From contig JADGGK010000001.1 of NCBI GenBank assembly GCA_019689975.1, forward strand, positions 1 to 64,000: DNA of 64,000 nt, written 5' to 3'. The translations under genes and the position numbers were made by a program. The DNA is from Pseudolabrys sp. GTDB taxonomy: Bacteria; Pseudomonadota; Alphaproteobacteria; Rhizobiales; Xanthobacteraceae. Below, in pieces: positions 37,918 to 48,102 of the stretch (position 1 is the stretch's first letter; every line of letters begins with the position of its first letter). Under the pieces are notes generated by a model. It did not search any database and had not been told where the DNA came from. It saw nothing but the letters and a program-made list of their open reading frames with translations.

Positions 37918-38919
37918 CTAGACTGCAAGGCCGTTTTCCGCGGCCAGCGCCTGCAACGAGACCGCCGGCCGCGCGCCGATGTGCTGGATCACCTCGGCCG
38001 CCGCCAGCGCGCCGAGCCGGGCGGCGGTGCGATAATCCTTGCCGCGCGCGAGCCCGACCAAGAAACCGGCCGCGAACAGATCGCCGGCACCCGTCACGTC
38101 GACCACCCGGTCGACCGGGAAGGCGGCAACGGCCTCGAGCGCCTCGGGGCTCACCACCACGCAGCCCTTTTCGCTGCGGGTGACGACCCCAAGCTTCGCC
38201 TGCCGCTGCAGGGCCCGCACGGCGGTATCGAAGTCGGCGGTTTCGTAAAGACTCTTCAATTCGGCCTCGTTGGCGACCACGATGTCGACCATGCGTTTGC
38301 GGACAAGATCGATAAACTCGTCCCGATAACGATCGACACAGAACGCGTCCGACAAGGTCAACGCGACACGGCGGCCGGTGCGATGCGCGATCCTCGCCGC
38401 CTTGACGAAGGCCTCCTTCGCCTGCGGCGGATCCCACAGATAACCTTCGAGATAGACGATTTCGGCTGCGGCAATTTGCGCATCGTCGATGTCGGCGGCG
38501 GTCAGATCCTGCGCCGCGCCGAGATAGGTGTTCATGGTGCGCTCGCCGTCCGGCGTGACGAGAATATAGGAGCGCGCGGTCGAAGGTCCGTCGGCGGCGG
38601 GACTGGTCGTGAACGCGACGCCCGCGGCGCGAATATCGTGCATGAATGTGCGACCGAGCGGGTCGTCCTTGACCTTGCCGATGAAGGCCGCGCGCGCGCC
38701 AAAGCTCGCAACCCCGACGACGGTATTGGCCGCCGAACCGCCCGAGCATTCGGTTGCCGGCCCCATCGCGGCATAGATGGCTGCAGCGCGAGCCTCATCG
38801 ATCAGCGTCATCGCGCCCTTCCGCATTCCCTGTGCGAGCAGGAAATCGTCATCGGCACGGGCAATGATGTCGACGATGGCATTGCCGATGCCGAGCACGT
38901 CGTAGCGGGCGGCGACCAT
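37918..38919 (-). CDS. PfkB family sugar kinase, adenosine kinase-like
   Basis: A 333-residue ribokinase-family enzyme. The N-terminal motif VLGIGNAIVDII, the GGSAANTVVGVASFG segment and the C-terminal DVTGAGDLFAAGFLVGLARG (anion hole and catalytic Asp) are clear. The overall form matches the alphaproteobacterial adenosine kinase group, which phosphorylates adenosine to AMP, for example after S-adenosylhomocysteine cleavage; other nucleosides or sugars are possible. GGAGAG sits 4 nt before the ATG at 38919, fixing the start. It diverges from murJ. Confidence 0.88.
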   Translation of the reverse strand: MVAARYDVLGIGNAIVDIIARADDDFLLAQGMRKGAMTLIDEARAAAIYAAMGPATECSGGSAANTVVGVASFGARAAFIGKVKDDPLGRTFMHDIRAAGVAFTTSPAADGPSTARSYILVTPDGERTMNTYLGAAQDLTAADIDDAQIAAAEIVYLEGYLWDPPQAKEAFVKAARIAHRTGRRVALTLSDAFCVDRYRDEFIDLVRKRMVDIVVANEAELKSLYETADFDTAVRALQRQAKLGVVTRSEKGCVVVSPEALEAVAAFPVDRVVDVTGAGDLFAAGFLVGLARGKDYRTAARLGALAAAEVIQHIGARPAVSLQALAAENGLAV

Positions 38920-39023
38920 GAACTCTCCTCGTTCCGCGGTGCGGGCACTATAACGGCCCAGCGTCCGATGGCAACGCATCGCGAATCGCGCTGATGCGCT
39001 ACCATGGGGCAGAGGCCCACTTC

Positions 39024-40586
39024 ATGTCATTTGCCCGCGACATCGGCACGGTCGGCAGCGGCACGCTGATATCGCGCCTGCTCGGTTTTGTGCGCGACGC
39101 GGGCATCGCCGCCTTGCTCGGCGTAGGCCCGTTATCCGAAGCCTTCTTCGCCGTCATGCAAATCATCAATGTCTTCCGGCGGCTGCTGGCCGAAGGCGCG
39201 CTCAACGGCGCTTTCGTACCGATCTGGCTGCGCCTGCGCGCCGTACAGGGCGAGGCGAGCGCGCATGGGTTCACGCGCCGCTGCCTGCTGGTGACGATCT
39301 GCATCACCGGCCTGGTCACGCTCGCGATCGCGGCATCGTCGGATGTAATTGCTGGCGCGGTGGCGCCGGGATTCCAGGAAGACGAGCGCGGGCTTGCGGC
39401 GCTGTTGCTAACGATTGCGTCGCCTTACGTGCTTTTCGCGGGGGGCGCGGCCGTTTTCGCGGCCGCGCTCAATGCCGAGCGACGGGTCGGCGCGGCCGCC
39501 ATTGGCACGGTGCTGTTCAACGCCATCCTGGTCGCGGTCGTGGCGGCTCTGTTCGTCGCGCGAATCGATCCGTTCGAAGGGACGCTGGTGCTCGCGGCTG
39601 CGACCGGCATGGCCGCCGCGATACAGCTTGGCTTTATTGGGGCGGCATGGTTGGCGGCAGGCAAGCGCGGGCCACGCGTGGCGCCGCCCGCCTATGGCGC
39701 GGTCGGAATGTTTTTTGCGCGCGCACTGCCCGGACTGCTGTCGGCCGCTCTCCCGCAAATGAAACTGGTCGCGGTCACGGCGGTTGTATCCTCCTCGGGT
39801 CCGGCGGTCGCCTGGCTCTATTACGCCAACAGGCTGTATGGCCTGCCGCTTGGGATCGTCTCCGTCGCGGCGGCGGCGACGGTCGTTCCGCGCATGGCCG
39901 CGAGCGTGCATGCCAAGCAAGGTACCGATTTCGCCGGCACGCAGTCGCGCGCACTCGAGCTTTCGTTCGGCCTCGCCTTGCCGGCCGCCGTCGCCCTCGG
40001 ATTGCTTGCCGCGCCCGTCTGCGCCGTGCTGTTCGAACGCGGCGCCTTCACGGCCGGCGATACGGCGGCCGTGGCCACAGCCCTCATAGGGATGAGCGGC
40101 GGCCTGCCGGCACATGCGCTCGAAAAGGTCTTCGCCGCAGCCTCGTTCGCGCATGAGGATACCGGAACGCCGATGCTGACCGCCGTTTTCGGCCTCCTCG
40201 TCGCCGCAGGCGCGGCGCTGATCCTGTTTCCCGATTACGGGCTTGCGGGCGCAGCGGCGGCGATCGCGGTGTCGGCCTGGGCGAGCGCTGCGCTGCTCGG
40301 CACCATCGTCGCGCGGCGCGGGTGGCTCAGGATCGACGGCACAGCCCGACGCCGACTGCCGCGCATGGCGCTCGCCGTGGCGGGCATGGTCGCGTCGCTC
40401 GCCGTCGCGCGTATGCTGATGCCCGAGGCGGAGTCGCTGATAACGCGCGTCCTTTCCCTTGCTGCCTTCATCGCCGTCGGCCTGCTGAGCTATGTCGCGG
40501 CTCTGCCTGTGCTGGGCGTCGTCCGACTGAGCGAGATCGTTGCGATGATTAAAGGCGACACCCAGAACAAATTCCGTTCGCATTGA
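39024..40586 (+). CDS. murJ: lipid II flippase MurJ
   Basis: Flips lipid II across the inner membrane for peptidoglycan synthesis. The 520-residue polytopic protein has the MviN/MurJ pattern: GSGTLISRLLGFVRD at the start, the AFFAVMQIINVFRRLLAEGALNGAFVP segment of the central cavity, and LYYANRLYGLPLGIVSVAAAATVVPRMA in the middle. About 14 membrane helices. The ATG at 39024 starts the canonical N-terminus. A long, partly palindromic intergenic repeat separates it from trpS. Confidence 0.95.
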   Translation: MSFARDIGTVGSGTLISRLLGFVRDAGIAALLGVGPLSEAFFAVMQIINVFRRLLAEGALNGAFVPIWLRLRAVQGEASAHGFTRRCLLVTICITGLVTLAIAASSDVIAGAVAPGFQEDERGLAALLLTIASPYVLFAGGAAVFAAALNAERRVGAAAIGTVLFNAILVAVVAALFVARIDPFEGTLVLAAATGMAAAIQLGFIGAAWLAAGKRGPRVAPPAYGAVGMFFARALPGLLSAALPQMKLVAVTAVVSSSGPAVAWLYYANRLYGLPLGIVSVAAAATVVPRMAASVHAKQGTDFAGTQSRALELSFGLALPAAVALGLLAAPVCAVLFERGAFTAGDTAAVATALIGMSGGLPAHALEKVFAAASFAHEDTGTPMLTAVFGLLVAAGAALILFPDYGLAGAAAAIAVSAWASAALLGTIVARRGWLRIDGTARRRLPRMALAVAGMVASLAVARMLMPEAESLITRVLSLAAFIAVGLLSYVAALPVLGVVRLSEIVAMIKGDTQNKFRSH

Positions 40587-40637
40587 ATTGGCATCTTCCC
40601 CGCAAGGAACCCGCGCAAGGGGCGCACGACCCGACGC

Positions 40638-40820
40638 CGTCATTGCGAGGCGGCATTGCGAGGCGGCACAGCCGCCGAAGCGACCCCGTCCCTGCCGGGC
40701 CTCACGCACGAGACATGCATCGGCGGCAGCGCCGTCTCGATTGCTACGCTTCGCTCGCGGTGACGGAGCATTCTGGATCGCTTTGCCCTCGCGTTGCTCG
40801 GGCTCGCAATGGCTGGCAAT
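40638..40820. repeat. degenerate palindromic intergenic repeat (REP-like)
   Basis: The murJ-trpS gap (40587-40902) is filled largely by a repeat-like element. It starts GTCATTGCGAGGCGG, contains a 13-bp tandem duplication (CATTGCGAGGCGG at 40641-40653 and 40654-40666), and later has GATTGCTACGCTTCGCTCGC, GGTGACGG and TCTGGATCGCTTTGC...GGCTCGCAATGG. These are the arms of the CGTCATTGCGAGG / TGGATTGCTTCGC...CGCAATGACG family scattered between genes in Bradyrhizobium-like genomes. No protein is encoded here. Confidence 0.65.
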
Positions 40821-40902
40821 GCGCCCGACATCCACGCTGGAAGCCCTTGCGTGACGGAGCCCTGACGTGGCATGGGTCGCGCAGAGGCGAAGAGGACCAG
40901 AA

Positions 40903-41937
40903 ATGGCGTTCAAGGAGCGCGTTTTTTCCGGCGTGCAGCCGACGGGCAATCTGCATCTCGGCAATTATCTTGGTGCAATCACCAAATTCGTCGCCCTGCA
41001 GGAACGCTACGATTGCATCTATTGCGTCGTCGACCTGCATGCCATTACGGTCTGGCAGGACCCGCTCGAACTGCCGAAAGCGACGCGCGAGGTGACGGCT
41101 GCCTTCATTGCCTGCGGCATCGATCCCCAACGGCATATCGTCTTCAACCAGAGCCAGGTGGCCGAGCATGCCGAGCTGGCATGGATTTTCAACTGCGTTG
41201 CCCGCATGGGCTGGCTCAACCGCATGACGCAATTCAAGGAGAAAGCGGGCAAGGACCGCGAGAACGCGTCGGTCGGACTGTTCGTCTATCCCAACCTGAT
41301 GGCGGCGGACATCCTTGTCTATCGCGCGACGCACGTGCCGGTTGGCGAAGATCAGAAGCAGCATCTCGAGCTAGCGCGAGATATTGCGCAGAAGTTCAAC
41401 AATGACTTTGCCGATTCGATCCGGGCGCACGGCCACGGCAACGTCTTTTTTCCGCAACCCGAGCCGCTGATCCAGGGACCGGCGACGCGGGTGATGTCGC
41501 TGCGCGATGGGACGAAGAAAATGTCGAAGTCCGAGCCCTCGGACTATTCGCGCATCAATCTCACCGACGACGCCGACGCCATCGCGCAGAAAATCCGCAA
41601 GGCGAAGACGGATCCGGAACCCTTGCCGAGCGAAGAAAAAGGCCTGGAGACGCGCCCCGAGGCCGACAATCTTGTCGGCATCTATGCCGCGCTCAAGGGC
41701 ACGAGCAAGACGGAAGTGCTGCGTGAATTCGGCGGCGGTCAGTTTTCGACCTTCAAATCGGCGCTGATTGATCTCGCGGTTGCCAGGCTGGGGCCGATCG
41801 GCGCGGAGATGAAACGGCTCGGCCGCGATCCCGCATATATCGATTCGGTGCTTGCCGACGGCGCGCAGCGGGCGCAAGTGATCGCCGCCGAGACGATGAA
41901 GGCGGTCAAGGATATCGTCGGCTTCGTGCGCAGTTAG
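40903..41937 (+). CDS. trpS: tryptophanyl-tRNA synthetase
   Basis: Class I aminoacyl-tRNA synthetase charging tRNA-Trp. The 344-residue protein has the HIGH-type motif in [16 protein letters not shown] (residues 8-23) and the KMSKS loop in [16 protein letters not shown], with [19 protein letters not shown] between them. Length matches the family. The ATG at 40903 begins the conserved N-terminus; the frame continues 12 codons upstream into the repeat but that part is not conserved in type. A universal stress protein gene follows about 200 nt downstream. Confidence 0.97.
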   Translation: MAFKERVFSGVQPTGNLHLGNYLGAITKFVALQERYDCIYCVVDLHAITVWQDPLELPKATREVTAAFIACGIDPQRHIVFNQSQVAEHAELAWIFNCVARMGWLNRMTQFKEKAGKDRENASVGLFVYPNLMAADILVYRATHVPVGEDQKQHLELARDIAQKFNNDFADSIRAHGHGNVFFPQPEPLIQGPATRVMSLRDGTKKMSKSEPSDYSRINLTDDADAIAQKIRKAKTDPEPLPSEEKGLETRPEADNLVGIYAALKGTSKTEVLREFGGGQFSTFKSALIDLAVARLGPIGAEMKRLGRDPAYIDSVLADGAQRAQVIAAETMKAVKDIVGFVRS

Positions 41938-42144
41938 ATGTCCTGCACCCGCAGGCGCCAAGCCGGTCGTGCCGCGCTGGCTGATCCGGAGCGGCCGGTG
42001 GAGAACGATGATGCCGGCTCCGCCAGAAGCGCGCGGGGCTCCGACGTGACTCACCGGGGCCAGTTTCGTGGCCGCAACGCGGCCGAAAATCCGCTCGGAG
42101 GCGCCCGCTTGTCGCCCTGCCGTCAGGCGTGCCACCATCGCCTT

Positions 42145-42639
42145 ATGAGCACAAGGCGCCGCAGCTTCGAGAAAGGCCACAAGCGCAAATATCTCGTGGT
42201 CATCGACGATACGGACGAATGCGATCGCGCGGTGTTCTGGGCAGCCAAGCGTGCCGCCCGCACCAAGTCGCAGATCGTCATGCTGCGAGTGATCGAGCCG
42301 GGCGACCGCAATCAACAATGGCTCGGCGTCGCCGATCTGATGAAGGCGGAGGCGGAGGAGGCTGCCAACAAGGCGCTCGACAAATACGCGGCGCGGGCGA
42401 AGAAAATCGCGCGCATCACGCCGGACCGCGTCATCCGCGAAGGCGAAACGGCTGAAGAAATCGTCAAACTGATCGACGAAGACGCCGACATCGGGATTCT
42501 CGTGCTGGCCGCCGGCACCGGCAAGGAGGGCCCGGGTCCGCTGGTATCGAGCCTTGCCAAGACCGCGGGCACGTTCCCGATCCCGGTCGCGATCGTGCCC
42601 GGCCATCTGAGCGACGAGGAGATCGAGGCGATGTCCTGA
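42145..42639 (+). CDS. universal stress protein family protein
   Basis: A 164-residue cytosolic protein of the UspA fold. It begins with a basic stretch (RRRSFEKGHKRK), then YLVVIDDTDECDRAVFWAAKRAARTK (first strand and helix) and IVMLRVIEP. The C-terminal DADIGILVLAAGTGKEGPGPLVSSL corresponds to the ATP-binding G-rich loop, though the usual G-2x-G-9x-G-S/T spacing is altered, so nucleotide binding is uncertain. Homologues next to trpS are common in Rhizobiales. A terminator-like hairpin follows about 40 nt after the stop. Confidence 0.82.
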   Translation: MSTRRRSFEKGHKRKYLVVIDDTDECDRAVFWAAKRAARTKSQIVMLRVIEPGDRNQQWLGVADLMKAEAEEAANKALDKYAARAKKIARITPDRVIREGETAEEIVKLIDEDADIGILVLAAGTGKEGPGPLVSSLAKTAGTFPIPVAIVPGHLSDEEIEAMS

Positions 42640-42679
42640 CGCCCGGTCCCGCGCCCGGCCCGGAGGCAGGCCGAGCGGC

Positions 42680-42713
42680 GCACCGCGGCAGGTTCCGGTG
42701 CACCCCTTTTTTT
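42680..42713 (+). terminator. possible intrinsic terminator after the USP gene
   Basis: GCACCG (42680-42685) and CGGTGC (42696-42701) form a 6-bp stem with a 10-nt loop, followed five bases later by a run of seven T (42707-42713). It lies 40 nt downstream of the USP stop. The offset of the T-run from the stem lowers confidence. Confidence 0.5.
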
Positions 42714-42921
42714 CACGCAGAATTGGACGATCCGCGCGCGCCGGCATGGGGCCCCGGCGTGCCGCGTCCCGCGCGGGTGCCGCGGCGGTTCCCGCCGTCA
42801 GCGACCGGGAAGACGGGCTTGAATGAAAGCAAGACCCGTGGTTGACCGCGGCGTCGCCGAAGTCCATTTATCCCCTATCGTCATGTTGCCCCGCGGGCCT
42901 TGCCCCCGCCAGGAGGAGCCA

Positions 42922-43479
42922 ATGTTCATCCAGACCGAAGCGACGCCGAACCCGGCAACGCTGAAATTTCTGCCCGGCCGGACGGTCCTCGAGAACGGTA
43001 CCCTCGACATGCCGACGCGCGCGGCCGCCGCACAATCGCCGCTTGCGCTGCGGCTGTTCGACATTCCCCATGTCGCAGGCGTTTTCTTCGGCGCCGACTT
43101 CATTGCGGTGACAAAATCCGGCGGCGAATGGCCGCATATCAAACCGGCCGTGCTCGCCGCCATCATGGAGCACTATATGAGCGGCGAGCCGCTGCTCGCG
43201 GCCGGAGCGGATACGACGGCGGCGAGCGAGGAATTCTACGACGAAAAGGATTCGGCAACGGTGGCCGCCATCAAGGACCTGATCGAAACGCGCGTCCGTC
43301 CTGCGGTCGCCGGCGACGGCGGCGATATCATCTTCAAAGGATACAAGGAGGGGATCGTCTATCTGCACATGCGCGGGGCCTGTTCCGGCTGTCCCTCCTC
43401 CACCGCGACGCTGCGGCACGGCATCCAGAACCTGCTGCACCACTTCGTGCCCGACGTCATTGAGGTGCGTCCGGTCTAG
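42922..43479 (+). CDS. NifU/Nfu family Fe-S cluster carrier protein
   Basis: A 185-residue Fe-S scaffold/carrier. The N-terminal Nfu_N domain (MFIQTEATPNPATLKFLPG..) and the C-terminal NifU-like domain with the cluster-binding pair Cys154/Cys157 (GACSGCP) are both present. It transfers 4Fe-4S clusters to apoproteins, and MiaB encoded downstream is a typical type of client. AGGAGGAG sits 4 nt before the ATG at 42922, so the upstream in-frame extension is rejected. It precedes the tsaB-rimI-fur string, with a 470-nt gap between. Confidence 0.95.
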   Translation: MFIQTEATPNPATLKFLPGRTVLENGTLDMPTRAAAAQSPLALRLFDIPHVAGVFFGADFIAVTKSGGEWPHIKPAVLAAIMEHYMSGEPLLAAGADTTAASEEFYDEKDSATVAAIKDLIETRVRPAVAGDGGDIIFKGYKEGIVYLHMRGACSGCPSSTATLRHGIQNLLHHFVPDVIEVRPV

Positions 43480-43950
43480 CCGGGGCAATGATTGGACTGA
43501 ATCGGCACCGTCATGTATGGACGAGGCTCGGCCGGCATTGCGTAAAGCCGCGCCGGGACAAGGCAGCGATCCGGCGTGAGTCCATTCTAGTCTGGATTGC
43601 CTTGCTGCGCCGGCAATGACGGGTCAATGTTATTGCCGAAATCCGGTGTCTGGCCACGGCTCCGGCAACGGGCGGCATGCGCAAGCTTCCCTTGCACGAG
43701 GAGGCAGGACGGGCGACAGTGGGGGGCGCGTCGGAGGATGCCTCCTTCCGACAGGAAAGGGATTGAGGCGGGGCTTGAGGGATCATCGCCGCGTGATGCG
43801 GGCTCGCGGGACCGTTACGCATGCGCGGCGCCAGCCCCCTCGGCGATGGGTCGATCGCCGCGAGGTCGTCTTGATTGATAGTCGTGATTGTTTGACCCGG
43901 CGTTTGCCGTGAAATCGGTTGCCGTAGGTCGTGACCGCTGCCGTTGACGC
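43480..43950. other. intergenic region with a second REP-like element
   Basis: About 470 bases between the Nfu gene and tsaB without a credible gene. Around 43532-43622 it holds a degenerate palindromic element (GGCATTGCG ... AAGGCAGCGATCC ... TCTGGATTGCCTTGC ... CGGCAATGACGG), related to the one between murJ and trpS. The rest shows no recognisable structure. Confidence 0.6.
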
Positions 43951-44634
43951 ATGCGTATTCTGGCCATCGATACCGCGCTCGCGGCTTGTGCCGTGGCAGT
44001 CCTCGATACCGGGCGCGACGCGATGCTTGCCGGGCAGACGCAGCCCATGCAGCGCGGCCATGCGGAAGCCTTGATGCCGCTGATCAGGCAGGTCATGACG
44101 CAGGCAGGGCTTGCTTTTTCCGCGCTCGACCGCATCGCCGTGACCGTCGGACCCGGCAGCTTCACCGGCTTGCGCGTCGGCATTGCGGCGGCACGCGGCG
44201 TGGGGCTTGCGGCGAGCAAGCCCGTCGTCGGAATCACCACGCTTGCCGCTTATGCGGCGCCGCTGCTCGACGCAGACGAGACAATCCCGGTGGTGACGGC
44301 CATCGACGCGCGCCATGAACACGTCTATCTGCAGATTTTCGGACGCGGCGGATATACCTTGATGGGACCGCGTGTGGCATCCTTGCGCGACGCCGCACAG
44401 CGCGCGGCGGCAAGCGGCGCGCCGCGGCTTGCCGGCGACGCCGCGCGTCTTCTCGCCGCGGCCTGGCCCGCGGACGAGGCCGCGCCGAGGTCGATCGAAC
44501 CGTACCCCGCGCCCGACATTGCCTGGGTCGCTCGGCTGGCGGCCGCCGCGCAGGAGACGGACCCCGTGAAGCCGCTCTATCTGCGCGCGCCCGATGCACG
44601 GCCGCAGGACACGAGCCGGATTGCGCGGCGATGA
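43951..44634 (+). CDS. tsaB: tRNA threonylcarbamoyladenosine biosynthesis protein TsaB
   Basis: A 227-residue ASKHA-fold protein that partners TsaD and TsaE in t6A37 formation on ANN-decoding tRNAs. It has the N-terminal MRILAIDTALAACAVAV, the GHAEALMPLI motif, and VGPGSFTGLRVGIAAARG typical of TsaB. It lacks the metal-binding residues of TsaD, as expected. Its stop overlaps the rimI start by 4 nt (ATGA), so the two are translationally coupled. The gene order tsaB-rimI-fur is usual in Rhizobiales. Confidence 0.95.
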   Translation: MRILAIDTALAACAVAVLDTGRDAMLAGQTQPMQRGHAEALMPLIRQVMTQAGLAFSALDRIAVTVGPGSFTGLRVGIAAARGVGLAASKPVVGITTLAAYAAPLLDADETIPVVTAIDARHEHVYLQIFGRGGYTLMGPRVASLRDAAQRAAASGAPRLAGDAARLLAAAWPADEAAPRSIEPYPAPDIAWVARLAAAAQETDPVKPLYLRAPDARPQDTSRIARR

Positions 44635-45116
44635 GCCGGCTTTTCGCTTTCCTGTTCGGCCGCGACGAGCCGAAGCTTTCCGAAGCGAGCGCGCGCGATG
44701 CCGGAGCGATCGCGGCGCTGCACAGTGCCTCGTTCCGACGCGGATGGAGCGAGCAGGAGGTGGAAGCCTTGCTGCTCGAGCGCAATGTGCTCGCGCATCG
44801 CGCCCTCGCCGGCTCGGCGCTCTGCGGTTTCATCATGTCGCGCCGCGGCGCCGACGAGGCGGAAATCCTGTCCGTCGCAGTTGCACGTGCGGCTCGGGGC
44901 CGCGGTCTTGCGCGCAGATTGCTCATGCTGCATCTGGGACGACTGGCCGGCCTCGGGGTGCGCACGGTATTTTTGGAGGTCGACGCGCACAATGCGCCCG
45001 CGCTGGGGCTCTATCGCCGAGCCGGCTTTCGCGAGGTGGCCCGGCGGCCGAACTATTATGCATCGGACACCAAGGCCTCGGCCGATGCACTCGTGCTGCG
45101 GCGGGACCTTGCATGA
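44631..45116 (+). CDS. rimI: ribosomal protein S18 alanine N-acetyltransferase-like GNAT
   Basis: A 161-residue GNAT acetyltransferase. The N-terminal part binds the peptide; motif A reads VARAARGRGLARRLLMLHL (acetyl-CoA pyrophosphate loop), followed by VFLEVDAHNAPALGLYRRAGF, the standard RimI C-terminal signature. It acetylates the N-terminal Ala of ribosomal protein S18 or similar targets. It overlaps tsaB by 4 nt and precedes the fur gene by about 75 nt. Confidence 0.92.
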   Translation: MSRLFAFLFGRDEPKLSEASARDAGAIAALHSASFRRGWSEQEVEALLLERNVLAHRALAGSALCGFIMSRRGADEAEILSVAVARAARGRGLARRLLMLHLGRLAGLGVRTVFLEVDAHNAPALGLYRRAGFREVARRPNYYASDTKASADALVLRRDLA

Positions 45117-45192
45117 GTCGCCATGGACACGCACCGGCCGTTCTCAATATGATAGTTTCTGATGCTGGGTCGACCGGAAGCGATGCCGCCCG

Positions 45193-45639
45193 ATGAACAC
45201 GCCGGATAAATCGGACAAGACGTCGATCGAGGCCCGCTGCGCGGCCAAAGGCATGCGCATGACCGAGCAGCGCAGGATCATTGCGCGCGTTCTGGCCGAT
45301 TCCGCCGATCACCCTGATGTCGAAGAGCTGTATCGGCGATGCGCCGAGATCGATTCACACATCTCGATCTCTACCGTTTACCGGACCGTGCGCCTGTTCG
45401 AGGATGCCGGGATTATCGAGCGGCACGACTTCCGCGAGGGGCGCGCCCGCTATGAAACGAGCCCGGACGCGCATCACGACCATTTGATCAACCTGCGCAC
45501 CGGCGAGGTGATCGAATTTCAGTCGGAAGAGATCGAACGGCTGCAGGCCGAGGTTGCGCGCAAACTCGGTTTCCGCCTGGTCGACCACCGGCTGGAACTC
45601 TACGCCGTGCCGCTGACCGACGACAAGGCAGGGCATTGA
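45193..45639 (+). CDS. fur: Fur family metal-responsive regulator (Fur/Mur)
   Basis: A 148-residue winged-helix repressor. The DNA-binding part includes MRMTEQRRIIARVL and the recognition segment HISISTVYRTVRLFEDAGIIERHDF. The metal/dimer domain has the HHDHLINLRTGEVIEFQSEEIE motif. The two CxxC structural zinc motifs of classical Fur are absent, as in alphaproteobacterial Fur/Mur proteins, which often respond to manganese rather than iron. Cytosolic dimer. The preceding 75 nt hold a TATGAT -10-like hexamer, so it may have its own promoter in addition to read-through from rimI. Confidence 0.9.
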   Translation: MNTPDKSDKTSIEARCAAKGMRMTEQRRIIARVLADSADHPDVEELYRRCAEIDSHISISTVYRTVRLFEDAGIIERHDFREGRARYETSPDAHHDHLINLRTGEVIEFQSEEIERLQAEVARKLGFRLVDHRLELYAVPLTDDKAGH

Positions 45640-45769
45640 TCGCCGTCCCTCCGACAATTCACCCCTCACCGACGTCCGGCTTGCAGGAAAAACCTTCACA
45701 TACCGTTGTGTCGGCGCCGGTCGGCCGTTTGCATGCGCCGGCGGATGTCTGCTTTCTTTCCCCCCGGGC

Positions 45770-46645
45770 GTGGCGAACGATCGCGCGCCGCTGATCGATC
45801 GACACATGCTGCGCGTATTTCTTATCGCTCTCTTCTTTCTCATCATGACCCCGCTGCTGATCACGCTGCAGTGGCTGCTGGACCGGCTCGGCCTGCCCGG
45901 CTGGGGCTTCATCGCGACGCGCTATTATCGGGTGCTGTGCGCCTTGTTGGCCATCCGCGTGCACATCGCGGGGCGGCCGGTGCGGGAACGTGCCGTTCTG
46001 TTCGTATCGAACCATGTGTCATGGGTCGACATCGTGGTCATCGGATCGATCATCCCCGTTGCCTTCGTCGCGAAGCAGGAGGTGCGGCGGTGGCCGCTGA
46101 TCGGCATTACTGCGAAAATCCAGCGCACGGTGTTCGTCGATCGCGCACGGCGTCATCAGGTGGCGGATGCCGTCAAGGCAATCGTTGCGCGGCTCAAGGG
46201 CGGAACGTCGGTGGTGCTGTTCGCGGAAGGAACCTCGAGCGACGGCAACCGGATCCTCCCGTTCCGTTCGGCGCTGCTCGGCGCGGTGGAGCACGCAGCC
46301 CTGCAGGGGGCCGCAGGCGATCTGCTGCTGCAACCGATGTCGATCTGCTATACGCGGCTACATGGTATTCCGATGGGACGGCAGCATCGCCCGCTGGTCG
46401 CTTGGTACGGCGACCTCGATTTTCTGCCGCATATCCGGGATTTCATCATGCGCGGCGCGGTCGACGCGGTGGTGAGCTACGGCGAACCCACTCGCCCTGC
46501 CGAGGCGGAGGATCGCAAGGCCTTGACCCGGCGGCTCGAAAACACGATACGCCGCCTTGCCGCGGCGAGCCTCGGCGGGCGCGCGCCGGCGGCGGTCTGC
46601 GCGGGGGACCGACCCGTCTCCGGGGTTGCCTTAAAATCGTTGTAA
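45770..46645 (+). CDS. plsC: lysophospholipid (1-acylglycerol-3-phosphate) acyltransferase
   Basis: A 291-residue membrane-associated acyltransferase making phosphatidic acid or acylating related lipids. A long N-terminal hydrophobic helix (about 13-34) is followed by the H(X)4D catalytic motif NHVSWVD, FVDR and the substrate motif FAEGTSSDGNRILPF. A GTG at 45770 is used as start; an internal ATG at 45806 just before the helix is possible. In rhizobia related proteins include ornithine-lipid OlsA, so the exact substrate is open. It lies between fur and miaB. Confidence 0.88.
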   Translation: MANDRAPLIDRHMLRVFLIALFFLIMTPLLITLQWLLDRLGLPGWGFIATRYYRVLCALLAIRVHIAGRPVRERAVLFVSNHVSWVDIVVIGSIIPVAFVAKQEVRRWPLIGITAKIQRTVFVDRARRHQVADAVKAIVARLKGGTSVVLFAEGTSSDGNRILPFRSALLGAVEHAALQGAAGDLLLQPMSICYTRLHGIPMGRQHRPLVAWYGDLDFLPHIRDFIMRGAVDAVVSYGEPTRPAEAEDRKALTRRLENTIRRLAAASLGGRAPAAVCAGDRPVSGVALKSL

Positions 46646-46658
46646 AATCAATTATATG
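46631..46658 (+). promoter_or_regulatory. possible promoter of miaB
   Basis: TTAAAA (46631-46636), a 16-nt spacer and TATATG (46653-46658) in an unusually AT-rich patch at the 3' end of plsC, about 60 nt before the miaB ATG. The match to consensus is moderate. Confidence 0.4.
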
Positions 46659-46718
46659 GAATCGCGGGACAGGAACGCCCGGAGCGGCTAAATTGGCCGC
46701 TCTCGGCGGCAATTCGGG

Positions 46719-48095
<1,377 letters not shown>

Positions 48096-48102
48096 GACAC
48101 CC

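Noticed and set aside
36262-38994. A 910-codon plus-strand frame
   Set aside because: It runs antisense across three genes with recognisable starts, motifs or signal peptides (MBL-fold, membrane coiled-coil, sugar kinase).
39408-40964. A 518-codon minus-strand frame over murJ and the REP-like element
   Set aside because: Antisense to a conserved flippase, low-complexity Arg/Asp/Gly composition.
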